DNA of 64,000 bases from Muribaculaceae bacterium (lineage in GTDB: Bacteria > Bacteroidota > Bacteroidia > Bacteroidales > Muribaculaceae), in assembly GCA_009775125.1 (NCBI GenBank), contig VSPD01000005.1:39323-103322 (forward strand), written 5' to 3'. Under the pieces are notes generated by a model. It searched no databases, was not told the origin of the DNA, and saw nothing but the letters and a program-made list of their open reading frames with translations. Positions 1-8,809 of the stretch are shown one piece after another (position 1 is the stretch's first letter; each line of letters opens with the position of its first letter). The translations under genes were made by a program, and so were the position numbers.

Positions 1-132
1 ATTTCTGTCAACACCGTGGAAATACACATGATGCTTGCCCTGCGCTATATCCGCGAACAGTTGCGCAGCCGCTACAATATATTGACCACGCTGTGCCTTT
101 TGTTTGCAAATATTGTCTCACCGCTATTTTGA
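1..132 (+). CDS. ECF-type RNA polymerase sigma factor, C-terminal end only
   Basis: Frame 1 is open from the window edge to TGA at 130-132 and encodes 43 residues. The segment beginning SVNTVEIHMMLALRYIREQL reads like the recognition helix of sigma-70 region 4 in Bacteroidota ECF factors, where a T-V-E-x-H core followed by AL-x-x-(L/I)RE is usual. A FecR-type anti-sigma gene begins 14 bp downstream, which is the standard partner order. Inferred role: transcription of the downstream SusC/SusD locus when released by the anti-sigma factor. The N-terminal part (region 2) lies outside the window, so the family call rests on the tail and the neighbour. Confidence 0.75.
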   Translation: MSVNTVEIHMMLALRYIREQLRSRYNILTTLCLLFANIVSPLF

Positions 133-146
133 TACCGACTGCCGCT

Positions 147-1124
147 ATGGATGACATGAAACAATTGATCGAGAAATACCTGCGGGGCGATGCCACGCTT
201 CAAGAGCGCGAACTGATCAAGTCGTGGTACGAAATAGACCCTGCTTTCGGCGAATGGTGGGAACAGGAGCTCCGCAACTCCGGCATGGCCATGGACGACG
301 ACGTGCAGCAGCGCATTTACGCCTCCATTATCCACAAGCATTGCGAGGATGCGGCACCGATGGAAAAAACGCCCCGGAACAGGGCTTTTTTCCTGTCGCT
401 GGCGGCGGCAATATCTGCGGCGGCAATAGCCGTAGGCGCCACCTTGTCGATTACCCGAAACGACGTGCCCGCCACACAGCCTATGCTGCTTGCCACCGAG
501 GCCGGCAACCGCTCGGAGATAACGCTTCCCGACGGGTCGGTGGTGACGCTCAATGCCTGCTCCACTTTGGGCTATGAATACGACAGCGCGCTCGGACAAC
601 GTGTGGCGCACATCGACGGCGAGGCCTATTTTGAGATAGCGGCTGACAAAGAACATCCGTTTATCGTTGTGGCCGATGAGGTGAAAGTGCATTGCGTGGG
701 CACAGAGTTTAACGTGCGCGCTTATGCCGACGACGAATTTGTGGACGTGACTCTTAGCGACGGCCTTGTGACAGTGGCATCGAAATACACCACGCACAAA
801 CTGCAACCCGGCATGAAGGCTACATATAATAAAGTGACCGGACAGCTTCGCAAGAGCCGTGTCTCGCCGGAACACTACAATGCGTGGACCCACGGCCAGC
901 TCCGCTTCAACGATGAGCCTCTCGACAACATAGCGCGCGCCATCTCGCGCACCTACGGCGTGAAAGTGGTAATTGAGACTCCGGGGCTTGGCTCGCAACA
1001 CTATACAGGCACACTTGCGCGAGGGTCGATCGACTCTGCCTTGGCCACCCTTGTCTCGGCCTCCGACCTCAATTGCCGCTACCTGCCCGACGAAAGCGTG
1101 GTGTATATAACGACCAACGACTAA
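147..1124 (+). CDS. FecR family anti-sigma factor
   Basis: Inner-membrane anti-sigma factor of 325 aa that relays a signal from the STN domain of an outer-membrane receptor to its ECF sigma factor. The cytoplasmic N-terminus (residues 1-80) has the MKQLIEKYLRGDATLQE-type start usual in Bacteroidales. One membrane helix follows at about 82-103, then a periplasmic FecR domain (about 115-215, with LPDGSVVTLNACS and GEAYFEIA) and a C-terminal DUF4974-like domain with FNDEPLDNIARAISRTYGVKV. I take ATG 147 rather than the in-frame ATG at 93, because 93 lies inside the sigma-factor gene and adds a non-homologous leader. Neighbours: sigma factor 14 bp upstream, STN-containing SusC 0.5 kb downstream. 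Confidence 0.93.
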   Translation: MDDMKQLIEKYLRGDATLQERELIKSWYEIDPAFGEWWEQELRNSGMAMDDDVQQRIYASIIHKHCEDAAPMEKTPRNRAFFLSLAAAISAAAIAVGATLSITRNDVPATQPMLLATEAGNRSEITLPDGSVVTLNACSTLGYEYDSALGQRVAHIDGEAYFEIAADKEHPFIVVADEVKVHCVGTEFNVRAYADDEFVDVTLSDGLVTVASKYTTHKLQPGMKATYNKVTGQLRKSRVSPEHYNAWTHGQLRFNDEPLDNIARAISRTYGVKVVIETPGLGSQHYTGTLARGSIDSALATLVSASDLNCRYLPDESVVYITTND

Positions 1125-1169
1125 TCGAACATTCGACTATTCGAATTTTCGAACAATCGAACAATCGAG
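1125..1169 (+). repeat. TCGA-rich short repeat array
   Basis: The gap after the FecR gene is a run of degenerate units built on ATTCGA, TTCGAA and AATCGA at 7-11 bp spacing. A second TCGA-based array sits on the far side of the SusC/SusD genes at 6999-7082. Function unknown. It lies in the leader of the following lipoprotein gene. Confidence 0.5.
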
Positions 1170-1201
1170 TATTCCATAATTCTAATCTAATAATAACTCT
1201 T

Positions 1202-1639
1202 ATGACAAAATCCAAGTACCTGACAATGCTGCTCATGGTGGCGGTGATTCTCGGATTTACGGGATGCAGCGACGATGACGAGCCTCAAATGCCTCAATTC
1301 GGAGCCATAACGATAAGTCCGGAAAAAGACGTGTACCAAGTGGGCGATGAAGTGGTATGCACCATTACGATGACATCGGAGGCCGGCCCCGAGATGAAAA
1401 AAGCGACATGGTGGTGGTATGCTTCGTGGTGGTTTTCCAATCCTGAGCTCACTGCCGATTTCAGCGAGTTCAACGATGGTAAATGCGTGTCGTCGCCCAT
1501 CACGCTCACCGAGGCCGGCGACGTAAACCTTTATTTCTTCGGCCGCGTCGAGTTTCCGAATTTCGACTGGCGCAAAGTGGAGATAGCCAAAACAGTGAAA
1601 GTGGCCGAAACGCCGCAAGCGTCTTCAACTATCGAATAA
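1202..1639 (+). CDS. small surface-type lipoprotein, function unknown
   Basis: 145-aa lipoprotein. A hydrophobic signal (residues 3-20) ends in the lipobox GFTGC with Cys22, followed by the acidic SDDDE stretch typical of Bacteroidota surface-exposed lipoproteins. The remainder (PEKDVYQVGDEVVCTITMT onward) looks like a single beta-sandwich/Ig-like domain and is Trp-rich around residues 62-73. ATG 1202 is chosen because the upstream in-frame ATG at 1073 lies within the FecR gene. It sits between anti-sigma factor and SusC, so it may be an accessory glycan-binding component of the SusCD complex; that role is inferred from position only. Confidence 0.8.
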   Translation: MTKSKYLTMLLMVAVILGFTGCSDDDEPQMPQFGAITISPEKDVYQVGDEVVCTITMTSEAGPEMKKATWWWYASWWFSNPELTADFSEFNDGKCVSSPITLTEAGDVNLYFFGRVEFPNFDWRKVEIAKTVKVAETPQASSTIE

Positions 1640-1657
1640 TCAACCAATCAACAGTCT

Positions 1658-4600
1658 ATGCACACCAATCACAACCAAATGCTCCGTCGCTCTGTGGCGG
1701 CCATGGCCGCCGCCGTGTTCTCCCTGTCGGCCCTTGCCTCGGGGATAACAGTGAAAATTTCGCGGCAGCCCTTGAACCGCGCCCTCGAGGAGATTGAAAA
1801 AGTGTCGGATGTGAGATTCTTCTACGAATCGTCGCTTCCGCAGCTTGCCACCGAGGTGTCGGGCAATTTCAAAGACGCCTCCGTAGAGGAAGCGCTCCGA
1901 GCCCTGCTCAAAGGCACCGATTTGAGCTACACGCTGAAAGATAACGGAGCCACTGTGGTGCTACACAAGAAAGACGCACCAAAAAACGAAGTGGCCGCAC
2001 ACTCGCCCGCCGGTTTCAGGGTAAGCGGCACAATCAATGACAGCCAGGGCGAACCCCTTGTGGGCGCCACCGTACGCAACACGACAACCGGCAAGGCCGT
2101 GGTGACCGATTTCGACGGCAACTACGCGCTGGGCGACGTACACAAAGGCGACAAAATCGAAGTGACATATATCGGCTTCGCACCCAAGACCTTCACGGCC
2201 AACGGCGCGAAGACCGGCTACGAGATAGTGCTCACCGAAACATCCACGGCTCTTAACGACGTGGTGGTAGTGGGCTATGGCACACAGAAAAAAGTAAACC
2301 TCACCGGCGCGGTGTCGGTGGTGAAAGCCGAAGACATAGGCGGACGCCCCACATCTAACGCCGCCACCGCCCTGCTCGGCGCCGACCCCTCGCTTAACCT
2401 CACGATGGGCTCCGGCGGCCCCAATGCCGGCTACAATATCGACATACGCGGCGTTGCCTCCATCAACGGCGGCTCGCCCCTGATTCTTGTCGACGGCATC
2501 GAGATGAGCCTCACGCGTGTCAACGCCAACGACATCGAGTCGGTGTCGATTCTCAAAGACGCGTCGGCCGCCGCAATCTATGGCGCGAAGGCATCGTCGG
2601 GCGTAGTGCTCGTCACCACCAAGCAGGGCGCCAACGAGCAGAAAGCCAAGGTGAGCGTCGACATCAAAGCCGGATGGAAAACTCCGACAGCGTCGACCGA
2701 CTTCCTCACATCCGGTTTCTGGTCGGTGCAAATCAACGATATGTTTATGTACGAGCATGGCGGCTTCGGCTTCACCACCTACACCGATGCCGACTATGCC
2801 GAGCTGTGGATGCGCCTTGGCGAAAGCTCTGAGAATCCCGAGCGCCCCTGGACCGTGGTGCAGAACGACAAATCGTATAAATACTACGCCAACTTCGACT
2901 GGTACAACCACTATTTCAAGAAAACGCGCCCCATGCAGGAATATAACATTTCGATAACGGGCGGTTCGAAGAAGGTAAACTATTTCGTATCGGGACGTTT
3001 CTATCAGGAAGACGGCATGTTCCGCCAGCACAACGACCGGTTCAAATCGTTTTCGACACGCGCCAAACTCAACGTGCAGATTACCGACTGGCTGCGCTAC
3101 GGCGTGAACTCGTCGCTATTCTCGTCGGACTATTTCTATCCCGGCGGCAACGATATAGCATGGACTTTCAAGGCTATCGGCCTCCACTCCCTGCCTTACA
3201 TCCCGTCGACCAACCCCGATGGCTCATCGGTCTACCTCAACCAGTATAATTACAACGGGGCTGTTTCGGTGGGCAACGGTTGCAACGCCGTACTCAACCA
3301 AGACAAACATTCCAACAATGAGCGAAACCGCGAATTTGTGTTCAAGCACAATATCGAAATCGAGCCGATAAAAGGCTGGACCATCAATGCCGACTATTCC
3401 TATGTCTACCGCACATATGAGTTCGACTCACGCCGTGTGCCCGTGTCGTTTGGCCAGTATGAGGGCATAGTGTCGTGGATGGACCCGTCGCAACAGGTAA
3501 TGGCCCGCGACCAATATGCACGCCGCTTGACCCGTGTATCGCGCCACACCTACAATGTGTTCTCGACATGGGCGCCTTCGTTCGGCGACAACAACATCAA
3601 AATCATGGCCGGCATGAACGGCGAGATATTCCACCAGAACTCGTTGAAGGCCACTCGCCTCGACCTGCTTTCTACGGAGCTGAACTCGTTTAATCTCGCC
3701 ACCGGCGAAGTGACCGAACTTGTCGAGGATATCTACAACTCCAACACCCGCGGTTTCTTCGGCCGTGTTAACTACGACTACGACGGCAAATATCTCATCG
3801 AAGTGTCGGGACGCTACGACGGCTCGTCGCGTTTCGCCAAAAACCATCGCTGGGGCTTCTTCCCCTCGGCATCGGCAGGCTGGCGCATGAGCCAGGAGAA
3901 ATTCTGGGAACCGATGCGCGACTGGTTCAACAATGCCAAGCTCCGCCTGTCGGTGGGTACGCTCGGCAACCAGCAAGTCGGCTACTACGACTATATCCAG
4001 ACCATCAACTCGGCACTCAAAAACACCGGCACCACCCTCGACGGCAAGACGCAACTGCCATATGCCACCGAGTCGTCGCCCGTGGCGTCTGACCTGACAT
4101 GGGAGAAAGTGACAACCTACGACCTTGGCCTCGACCTGTCGTTCTTCAACTCGCGCCTCAACTTCACCGGCGACCTCTATATCCGCGACACCAAGGACAT
4201 GCTCGCCAACGGCGCGTCGCTCCCGGCTGTGTACGGAGCTTCCGTGCCTCGCTCCAACTGCGCCGACCTGCGCACCAAGGGCTATGAGCTGGCTCTTTCG
4301 TGGACCGACGACGTGGCAGTGCTCGGCAGCCCGCTTCGCTACTCCGTCGGCTTCGGCCTTGGCGACTACACGTCGAAAATCACCAGATACGACAACCCGA
4401 CCAAACTGCTCAATGACCACTATGTTGGCGAGACCCTCGGCGAAATATGGGGCTACCATATCGACGGCCTCTTCCCCGACGACGCCACTGCCGCAGCCTA
4501 CGATGTGGACCAGACATCGGTAAACTCCGACATCATGGCCGTGGGCCCGTCGAAAGGCCTGCACGGGGGCGACATGAAATATGCCGACCTCGACGGCGAC

Positions 4601-5179
4601 AAAGTGATTTCCATCGGCGAGAACACTGCCGACAATCCCGGCGACCGCCGCATCATAGGCAACAACCGTCCGCGCTACAATTACAACTTCCGCCTCTCGG
4701 CCGAGTGGAAAGGCTTCGACGTGTCGGCTTTCTTCCAAGGCATCGGCCGCCGCGACTGGTATCCTGACACCGAGGCCACCACATTCTGGGGCCCGTACTC
4801 ACGCCCTTACGAATCCTTCATCGAAAAGGACTTCCTCTCGCAGGTATGGACCGAGGACAACCCCAACGGCTACTTCCCGCGCTGGCGCGGCTACGAAGCT
4901 CTCGGAGCCACCAACCAGCTTGGCCCGGTCAACGACCGCTATATCCAAAACCTTGCCTACCTGCGTCTGAAAAATCTCACCGTGGGCTACAAGATTCCGG
5001 TGCTGAAAAAGTATATCGAGGAAGTGCGCGTCTACTTCTCGGGCGAGAACCTGTTCTATTGGTCGCCATTCAAGAAACACTGCAAGTCGATCGACCCGGA
5101 GACTGCCGCGACAGTAAGCAACGGCAAGAACTACGGCTTTGCCAAGACCTGCACCTTCGGCCTCAATGTAGTATTCTAA
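1658..5179 (+). CDS. SusC/RagA-type TonB-dependent outer-membrane transporter with STN domain
   Basis: 1173-aa outer-membrane importer. Order: signal peptide (about 1-28), STN domain (about 29-105, ITVKISRQPLNRALEEIEKV), carboxypeptidase-D-like regulatory domain (about 120-195, GTINDSQGEPLVGATV), SusC signature and plug (about 205-325, VVVVGYGTQKK and LILVDGIE), then a 22-strand barrel ending in GLNVVF. The STN domain fits regulation through the FecR/ECF pair just upstream, since that domain contacts FecR in transducing receptors. The partner SusD starts 22 bp downstream. The family takes up oligosaccharides bound by SusD; the substrate is not readable from this protein, but neighbours suggest a phosphodiester-containing glycan. 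Confidence 0.97.
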   Translation: MHTNHNQMLRRSVAAMAAAVFSLSALASGITVKISRQPLNRALEEIEKVSDVRFFYESSLPQLATEVSGNFKDASVEEALRALLKGTDLSYTLKDNGATVVLHKKDAPKNEVAAHSPAGFRVSGTINDSQGEPLVGATVRNTTTGKAVVTDFDGNYALGDVHKGDKIEVTYIGFAPKTFTANGAKTGYEIVLTETSTALNDVVVVGYGTQKKVNLTGAVSVVKAEDIGGRPTSNAATALLGADPSLNLTMGSGGPNAGYNIDIRGVASINGGSPLILVDGIEMSLTRVNANDIESVSILKDASAAAIYGAKASSGVVLVTTKQGANEQKAKVSVDIKAGWKTPTASTDFLTSGFWSVQINDMFMYEHGGFGFTTYTDADYAELWMRLGESSENPERPWTVVQNDKSYKYYANFDWYNHYFKKTRPMQEYNISITGGSKKVNYFVSGRFYQEDGMFRQHNDRFKSFSTRAKLNVQITDWLRYGVNSSLFSSDYFYPGGNDIAWTFKAIGLHSLPYIPSTNPDGSSVYLNQYNYNGAVSVGNGCNAVLNQDKHSNNERNREFVFKHNIEIEPIKGWTINADYSYVYRTYEFDSRRVPVSFGQYEGIVSWMDPSQQVMARDQYARRLTRVSRHTYNVFSTWAPSFGDNNIKIMAGMNGEIFHQNSLKATRLDLLSTELNSFNLATGEVTELVEDIYNSNTRGFFGRVNYDYDGKYLIEVSGRYDGSSRFAKNHRWGFFPSASAGWRMSQEKFWEPMRDWFNNAKLRLSVGTLGNQQVGYYDYIQTINSALKNTGTTLDGKTQLPYATESSPVASDLTWEKVTTYDLGLDLSFFNSRLNFTGDLYIRDTKDMLANGASLPAVYGASVPRSNCADLRTKGYELALSWTDDVAVLGSPLRYSVGFGLGDYTSKITRYDNPTKLLNDHYVGETLGEIWGYHIDGLFPDDATAAAYDVDQTSVNSDIMAVGPSKGLHGGDMKYADLDGDKVISIGENTADNPGDRRIIGNNRPRYNYNFRLSAEWKGFDVSAFFQGIGRRDWYPDTEATTFWGPYSRPYESFIEKDFLSQVWTEDNPNGYFPRWRGYEALGATNQLGPVNDRYIQNLAYLRLKNLTVGYKIPVLKKYIEEVRVYFSGENLFYWSPFKKHCKSIDPETAATVSNGKNYGFAKTCTFGLNVVF

Positions 5180-5201
5180 CACCTCCCTCACACATTTAAA
5201 G

Positions 5202-6989
5202 ATGAAAAAGTCAAAATTCATATATGCGTTAGCCATCTCATTGGCCGCCTTGTGCTCGTGCGACGACCTTGACGAGTTTCCCAAGGACAAGGTAAGTCCT
5301 GAGAGCTACTTCAAGTCGGAAACCGAGCTCGAGCTCTACACCAACCAATTTTACTCTCTTATGCCCTCGGTGTCGACCTCCTTCAACTACTATCTTGAAG
5401 AAGGAGAGCACATCGTGATACCCACCCCGAGCCGCGAGATACTTGGCGCGCGCACTATCCCCACCAAGGCCTCGGAAGTGGGCTGGACATGGACGACACT
5501 GCGCAAAATCAACTATTTCCTGCAAAACTCCTACCGCTGCGACAACAAGGATGTACGCCTCCGCTACGAGGGCGTGGCCTATTTCTTCCGCGCATATTTC
5601 TATTACAATATGCTCACAAAATTCGGCGAGGTGCCCTGGTACGACCAGCCCTTGGGCTCCGACCAGGAAGATTTGCTGAAAAAGCCCCGCGACAGCCGCG
5701 ATGTGATAATAGGACATATTATTGCCGACTGCGACTCGGCGTTCAAGTATCTGCCCACAGCCCATAATTACGCCACGGTGAATGCCTGGACTGCTCTTGC
5801 TCTGAAATCGCGCGCCTGCCTGTTTGAGGGCACGTTCCGCAAATACCATGCCGGCGATGCGTTCAACCCCTCGTCGCTCGAATGGAAGGAAATTCTCAAA
5901 AAAGGAGCCGAGGCTTCGCTCAAACTTATGGACGAAGGCGGCTACAAGCTCTATACAGAAGGCTCCGAGCCTTACCGCGACCTTTTCGCTTCACTCGAGA
6001 TACGCGAGGACGAGATGATATGGGTGCGTCTGATGTCGGAACAGAGCGCCATCAAAAACAACGCCAACGGCTGGGCCAACACCCGAGCTGTGGGATTCAC
6101 CAAACGTTTTGTCAACCTCTACCTCAACTCCGACGGCTCGCGATTTACCGACCGCCCCGGATACGAGACCATGACTTATGCCGACGAGTGCAAGGACCGC
6201 GACCCGCGCATGGCGCAGACCGTGTATTGCCCCGGCTATATCCAGCGCGGCGAGACACGCACCTATGCCACCGACCTGGCAAAATGCCCCACAGGCTACA
6301 AATATATCAAATATGTGATGGAGGCAAAATATAACGTGTGGGATGCCTCGCTCGTGCCCCTTCCAATCTTCCGCCTCGGCGAGATTTATCTCAACTATGC
6401 CGAATGTCTTGCAGAACTTGGAACCCTCACCCAGGCCGACCTCGACATAAGCGTAAACAAACTCCGCGACCGCGTGGGCATGCCTCACCTCAAACTTGCC
6501 GATGCCAACGCCAACCCCGATCCCGTGCTCCTTTCGGCCGAGACAGGCTATCCCAACGTGAGCAAGGACGGCAACACGGGCGTGATTCTTGAAATACGCC
6601 GCGAGCGCATGGTGGAGATGCCACTCGAAGGCGTGCATTACAACGACATCTTGCGCTGGCGCGAAGGCCAGGCCTACACCAAGCCTTTCTACGGGCAATA
6701 TTTTCCGGGCGAAGGCAAATACGACCTCACCGGCGACGGCCGTGCCAACGTGTGCCTCTATACCGACAAGAAACCGGGCGGCCTCGGCCTCACATTCCTG
6801 AAAATAGGCACCGACATCGAGCTTTCGGAAGGCGACAAAGGCTACATGATAGTCCACGGCGACGAAGCCTTGCAGCGCGTGTGGAACGAAGGCCGCGACT
6901 ATCTCTACGCCATCCCCATAAACGAACGCCTTCTCACCGGCGGCGCGCTCACCCAAAATCCCGGCTGGAAAGACGGCCTCAACTTCTAA
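5202..6989 (+). CDS. SusD/RagB-type nutrient-binding outer-membrane lipoprotein
   Basis: 595-aa lipoprotein that forms the lid of the SusC channel and captures glycan at the cell surface. The signal ends in LCSC with Cys20, followed by acidic DDLDEF. The N-terminal TPR-like helices include LRKINYFLQN and GVAYFFRAYFYYNMLTKFG, and the C-terminal SusD/RagB region includes PLPIFRLGEIYLNYAE, EIRRERMVEMPLEG and the end motif LLTGGALTQNPGW. Length and motifs are normal for the family. It directly follows the SusC gene and is certainly cotranscribed with it. Confidence 0.97.
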   Translation: MKKSKFIYALAISLAALCSCDDLDEFPKDKVSPESYFKSETELELYTNQFYSLMPSVSTSFNYYLEEGEHIVIPTPSREILGARTIPTKASEVGWTWTTLRKINYFLQNSYRCDNKDVRLRYEGVAYFFRAYFYYNMLTKFGEVPWYDQPLGSDQEDLLKKPRDSRDVIIGHIIADCDSAFKYLPTAHNYATVNAWTALALKSRACLFEGTFRKYHAGDAFNPSSLEWKEILKKGAEASLKLMDEGGYKLYTEGSEPYRDLFASLEIREDEMIWVRLMSEQSAIKNNANGWANTRAVGFTKRFVNLYLNSDGSRFTDRPGYETMTYADECKDRDPRMAQTVYCPGYIQRGETRTYATDLAKCPTGYKYIKYVMEAKYNVWDASLVPLPIFRLGEIYLNYAECLAELGTLTQADLDISVNKLRDRVGMPHLKLADANANPDPVLLSAETGYPNVSKDGNTGVILEIRRERMVEMPLEGVHYNDILRWREGQAYTKPFYGQYFPGEGKYDLTGDGRANVCLYTDKKPGGLGLTFLKIGTDIELSEGDKGYMIVHGDEALQRVWNEGRDYLYAIPINERLLTGGALTQNPGWKDGLNF

Positions 6990-6998
6990 AAAATCCCG

Positions 6999-7082
6999 AT
7001 CGATTTATCTCGATTTAATTCGATATAAATCGAGATAAATCGATTGGATTAAATCGAAATAAATCGAAATAAATCGAAATCT
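6999..7082 (+). repeat. perfect 19-bp inverted repeat followed by a 10-bp direct repeat
   Basis: Arms 6999-7017 and 7026-7044 are perfect reverse complements separated by 8 nt. They are followed by three tandem copies of AAATCGAAAT at about 7052-7081. All units share an ATCGA/TCGAT core. The structure lies 10 bp after the SusD stop and 28 bp before the next ATG. No U-tract follows the hairpin, so a mRNA-processing or 3'-stabilising role, or a binding array, is as plausible as termination. Confidence 0.7.
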
Positions 7083-7109
7083 AACCTTTTATTAACCAAT
7101 TCATTTTTT

Positions 7110-8717
7110 ATGAAAAAAATTACCTTAACCTTGTCTGCGGCAGCCATGCTCTGCGCAGTCAACGCTAATGCCGAAACCTACTTCTTCAGCCCCGAAGGAG
7201 CCGGCGACCAGGACGGAACAAACTGGGAAAACGCAGCCCCCGGCGAATACCTCGGCTCTACTATCGCCGGCCTCCAGGAAGGCGACGAAGTGTATATGAT
7301 GGCAGGCAACTACCGCCCCGACATCAACATGGGCTACTGGAACATCCCCACCAACGGCGTTAAAATCTGCGGCGGCTATCCCGCCTCAATGACCGGCACC
7401 GACACCGCCATGCCCGCATGGGGCGATTACTCGGTATGGGATGCCGACATCGACGGCGACGGCAAGGCCGACAACGGCGGCAAGCCATTCGTATATGTCG
7501 GCTGTGGCTATGAATATGTCAACGATCGCGACAACATAGCCGATCCCGGAGCTTCCGAATGCAAGCAGCTTCCCTTGATACTCCTCTCGGGCATCAAAAT
7601 ATGCAATGCCGACGGCACCGGCCAATACAAAGGCGCAGCCATGATTATCTCTCGCGCCAACGTAGAACTCGGCCATGTGGCTATCGAGAATTGCCGCATG
7701 ACCGAAACCAAAGGCGGCATCATCGTGATACAGGGCGGCAAATCCTACATCCACGATTTCACAATGCGCAACTGCGAATCGTTCGGCGCCGGCATGGGCA
7801 TACAGTACCGCCAGTACGACGGCAATTCCGCAGCAGCCAACACCCACCTCGGAGGCACCCACATCCTCGAACGTGCCGAATTTACCGACGTTGACTCCCG
7901 CCTCAACCCCGACAAGGGCAACAAAGACGGCGCCAACTATGGCGGCACACTCGCCCTCTCCGACGGCGGCGGCGAGCTCTACATGGTGAACTGCACTATC
8001 TCCGGCTCGCACATCTGGGTGGCCGGCGGCGGCATCCGTGTAGGCGGCAACGCTTCGTTCTACAACATCCACAACACTTGGTACGACTGCACCACCGACT
8101 ACACAGGCCGCGCACAGGGCAAAATCCTGTCGATCGGCACAGCCGGCAAATTTTACACCGCCAACTCCGTGGTTGTGAACAAAGCCGCCGACGAGCTCAA
8201 CGGCAAGGACCTTTTCAATTTCGGCATGATTCAGATTCAAACCAACACCTGCACATTTGCTACCGGCGGCTACAACGTACTCGGCTCTACATCAAACAAC
8301 ACCGAGACTCCGTTTGCCTCCACCGACAAAGTGGGCGAGAACAACACCATCGAATCTGTATTCGGCTCTAACGCCCGCACCGAAATCGACGGCTACAACG
8401 TGCGCCTGCCCCAGGAATCTTTCGCCGGCACTCCCCTGGCCGACATCACCAAACTGAAATCGGAATGGAACCTCCCCGAGTGTCTCGACCTCGCTGTCGA
8501 TATCCGTGGCAACAAACGCGCCGACATCACCTATCCCGGCGCTTACGATCCCAAAGCCGGCGCCACCCAGAGCATCACCGACATAAATAAAGTCGAAGAA
8601 GAAGAAACAGTGCTCGGCATCTACGACATGACAGGCCGCGCCGTATCTTCCAACGCAGCTCCCGGTCTCTACATCATCCGCACCAACCTTGGCGCACGCA
8701 AGGTACTCGTGAAATAA
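7110..8717 (+). CDS. secreted right-handed beta-helix protein with sorting-type C-terminal tail
   Basis: 535 aa with a signal peptide ending near residue 21 (AVNANA). The N-terminal region (YFFSPEGAGDQDGTNWENA) matches the start of DUF1565/parallel beta-helix proteins. The middle (about 130-400) has repeated N/G/I-rich rungs typical of pectin-lyase-like folds. The C-terminus GIYDMTGRAVSS...PGLYIIR...KVLVK resembles a type-A secretion-system sorting or Por tail. No clear catalytic residues can be assigned, so it may be a lyase, hydrolase or adhesin/binding protein. It follows susD with only the palindrome between, placing it in the locus as the likely first surface glycan-processing or binding protein. 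Confidence 0.75.
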   Translation: MKKITLTLSAAAMLCAVNANAETYFFSPEGAGDQDGTNWENAAPGEYLGSTIAGLQEGDEVYMMAGNYRPDINMGYWNIPTNGVKICGGYPASMTGTDTAMPAWGDYSVWDADIDGDGKADNGGKPFVYVGCGYEYVNDRDNIADPGASECKQLPLILLSGIKICNADGTGQYKGAAMIISRANVELGHVAIENCRMTETKGGIIVIQGGKSYIHDFTMRNCESFGAGMGIQYRQYDGNSAAANTHLGGTHILERAEFTDVDSRLNPDKGNKDGANYGGTLALSDGGGELYMVNCTISGSHIWVAGGGIRVGGNASFYNIHNTWYDCTTDYTGRAQGKILSIGTAGKFYTANSVVVNKAADELNGKDLFNFGMIQIQTNTCTFATGGYNVLGSTSNNTETPFASTDKVGENNTIESVFGSNARTEIDGYNVRLPQESFAGTPLADITKLKSEWNLPECLDLAVDIRGNKRADITYPGAYDPKAGATQSITDINKVEEEETVLGIYDMTGRAVSSNAAPGLYIIRTNLGARKVLVK

Positions 8718-8734
8718 ATTCTCATAACCAGCAG

Positions 8735-8782
8735 AAAGTTGTCGGCCGTAGGGCCCGTGCTTTACAGCCGGCAACTTTTTTA
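8735..8782 (+). terminator. Rho-independent terminator
   Basis: A 12-bp stem (8735-8746 with 8767-8778, one G-U pair) closes a 20-nt loop and runs directly into T-rich sequence. It lies between the beta-helix gene and the nuclease-like gene, so part of the SusCD transcript probably ends here. Confidence 0.7.
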
Positions 8783-8809
8783 TTCCAATCAGTACAAAAC
8801 AAAACACTG

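Noticed and set aside
147..6989. SusCD system assigned to starch
   Set aside because: No GH13/GH97 enzymes or SusR are present; ECF/FecR control and phosphodiesterase neighbours point elsewhere.
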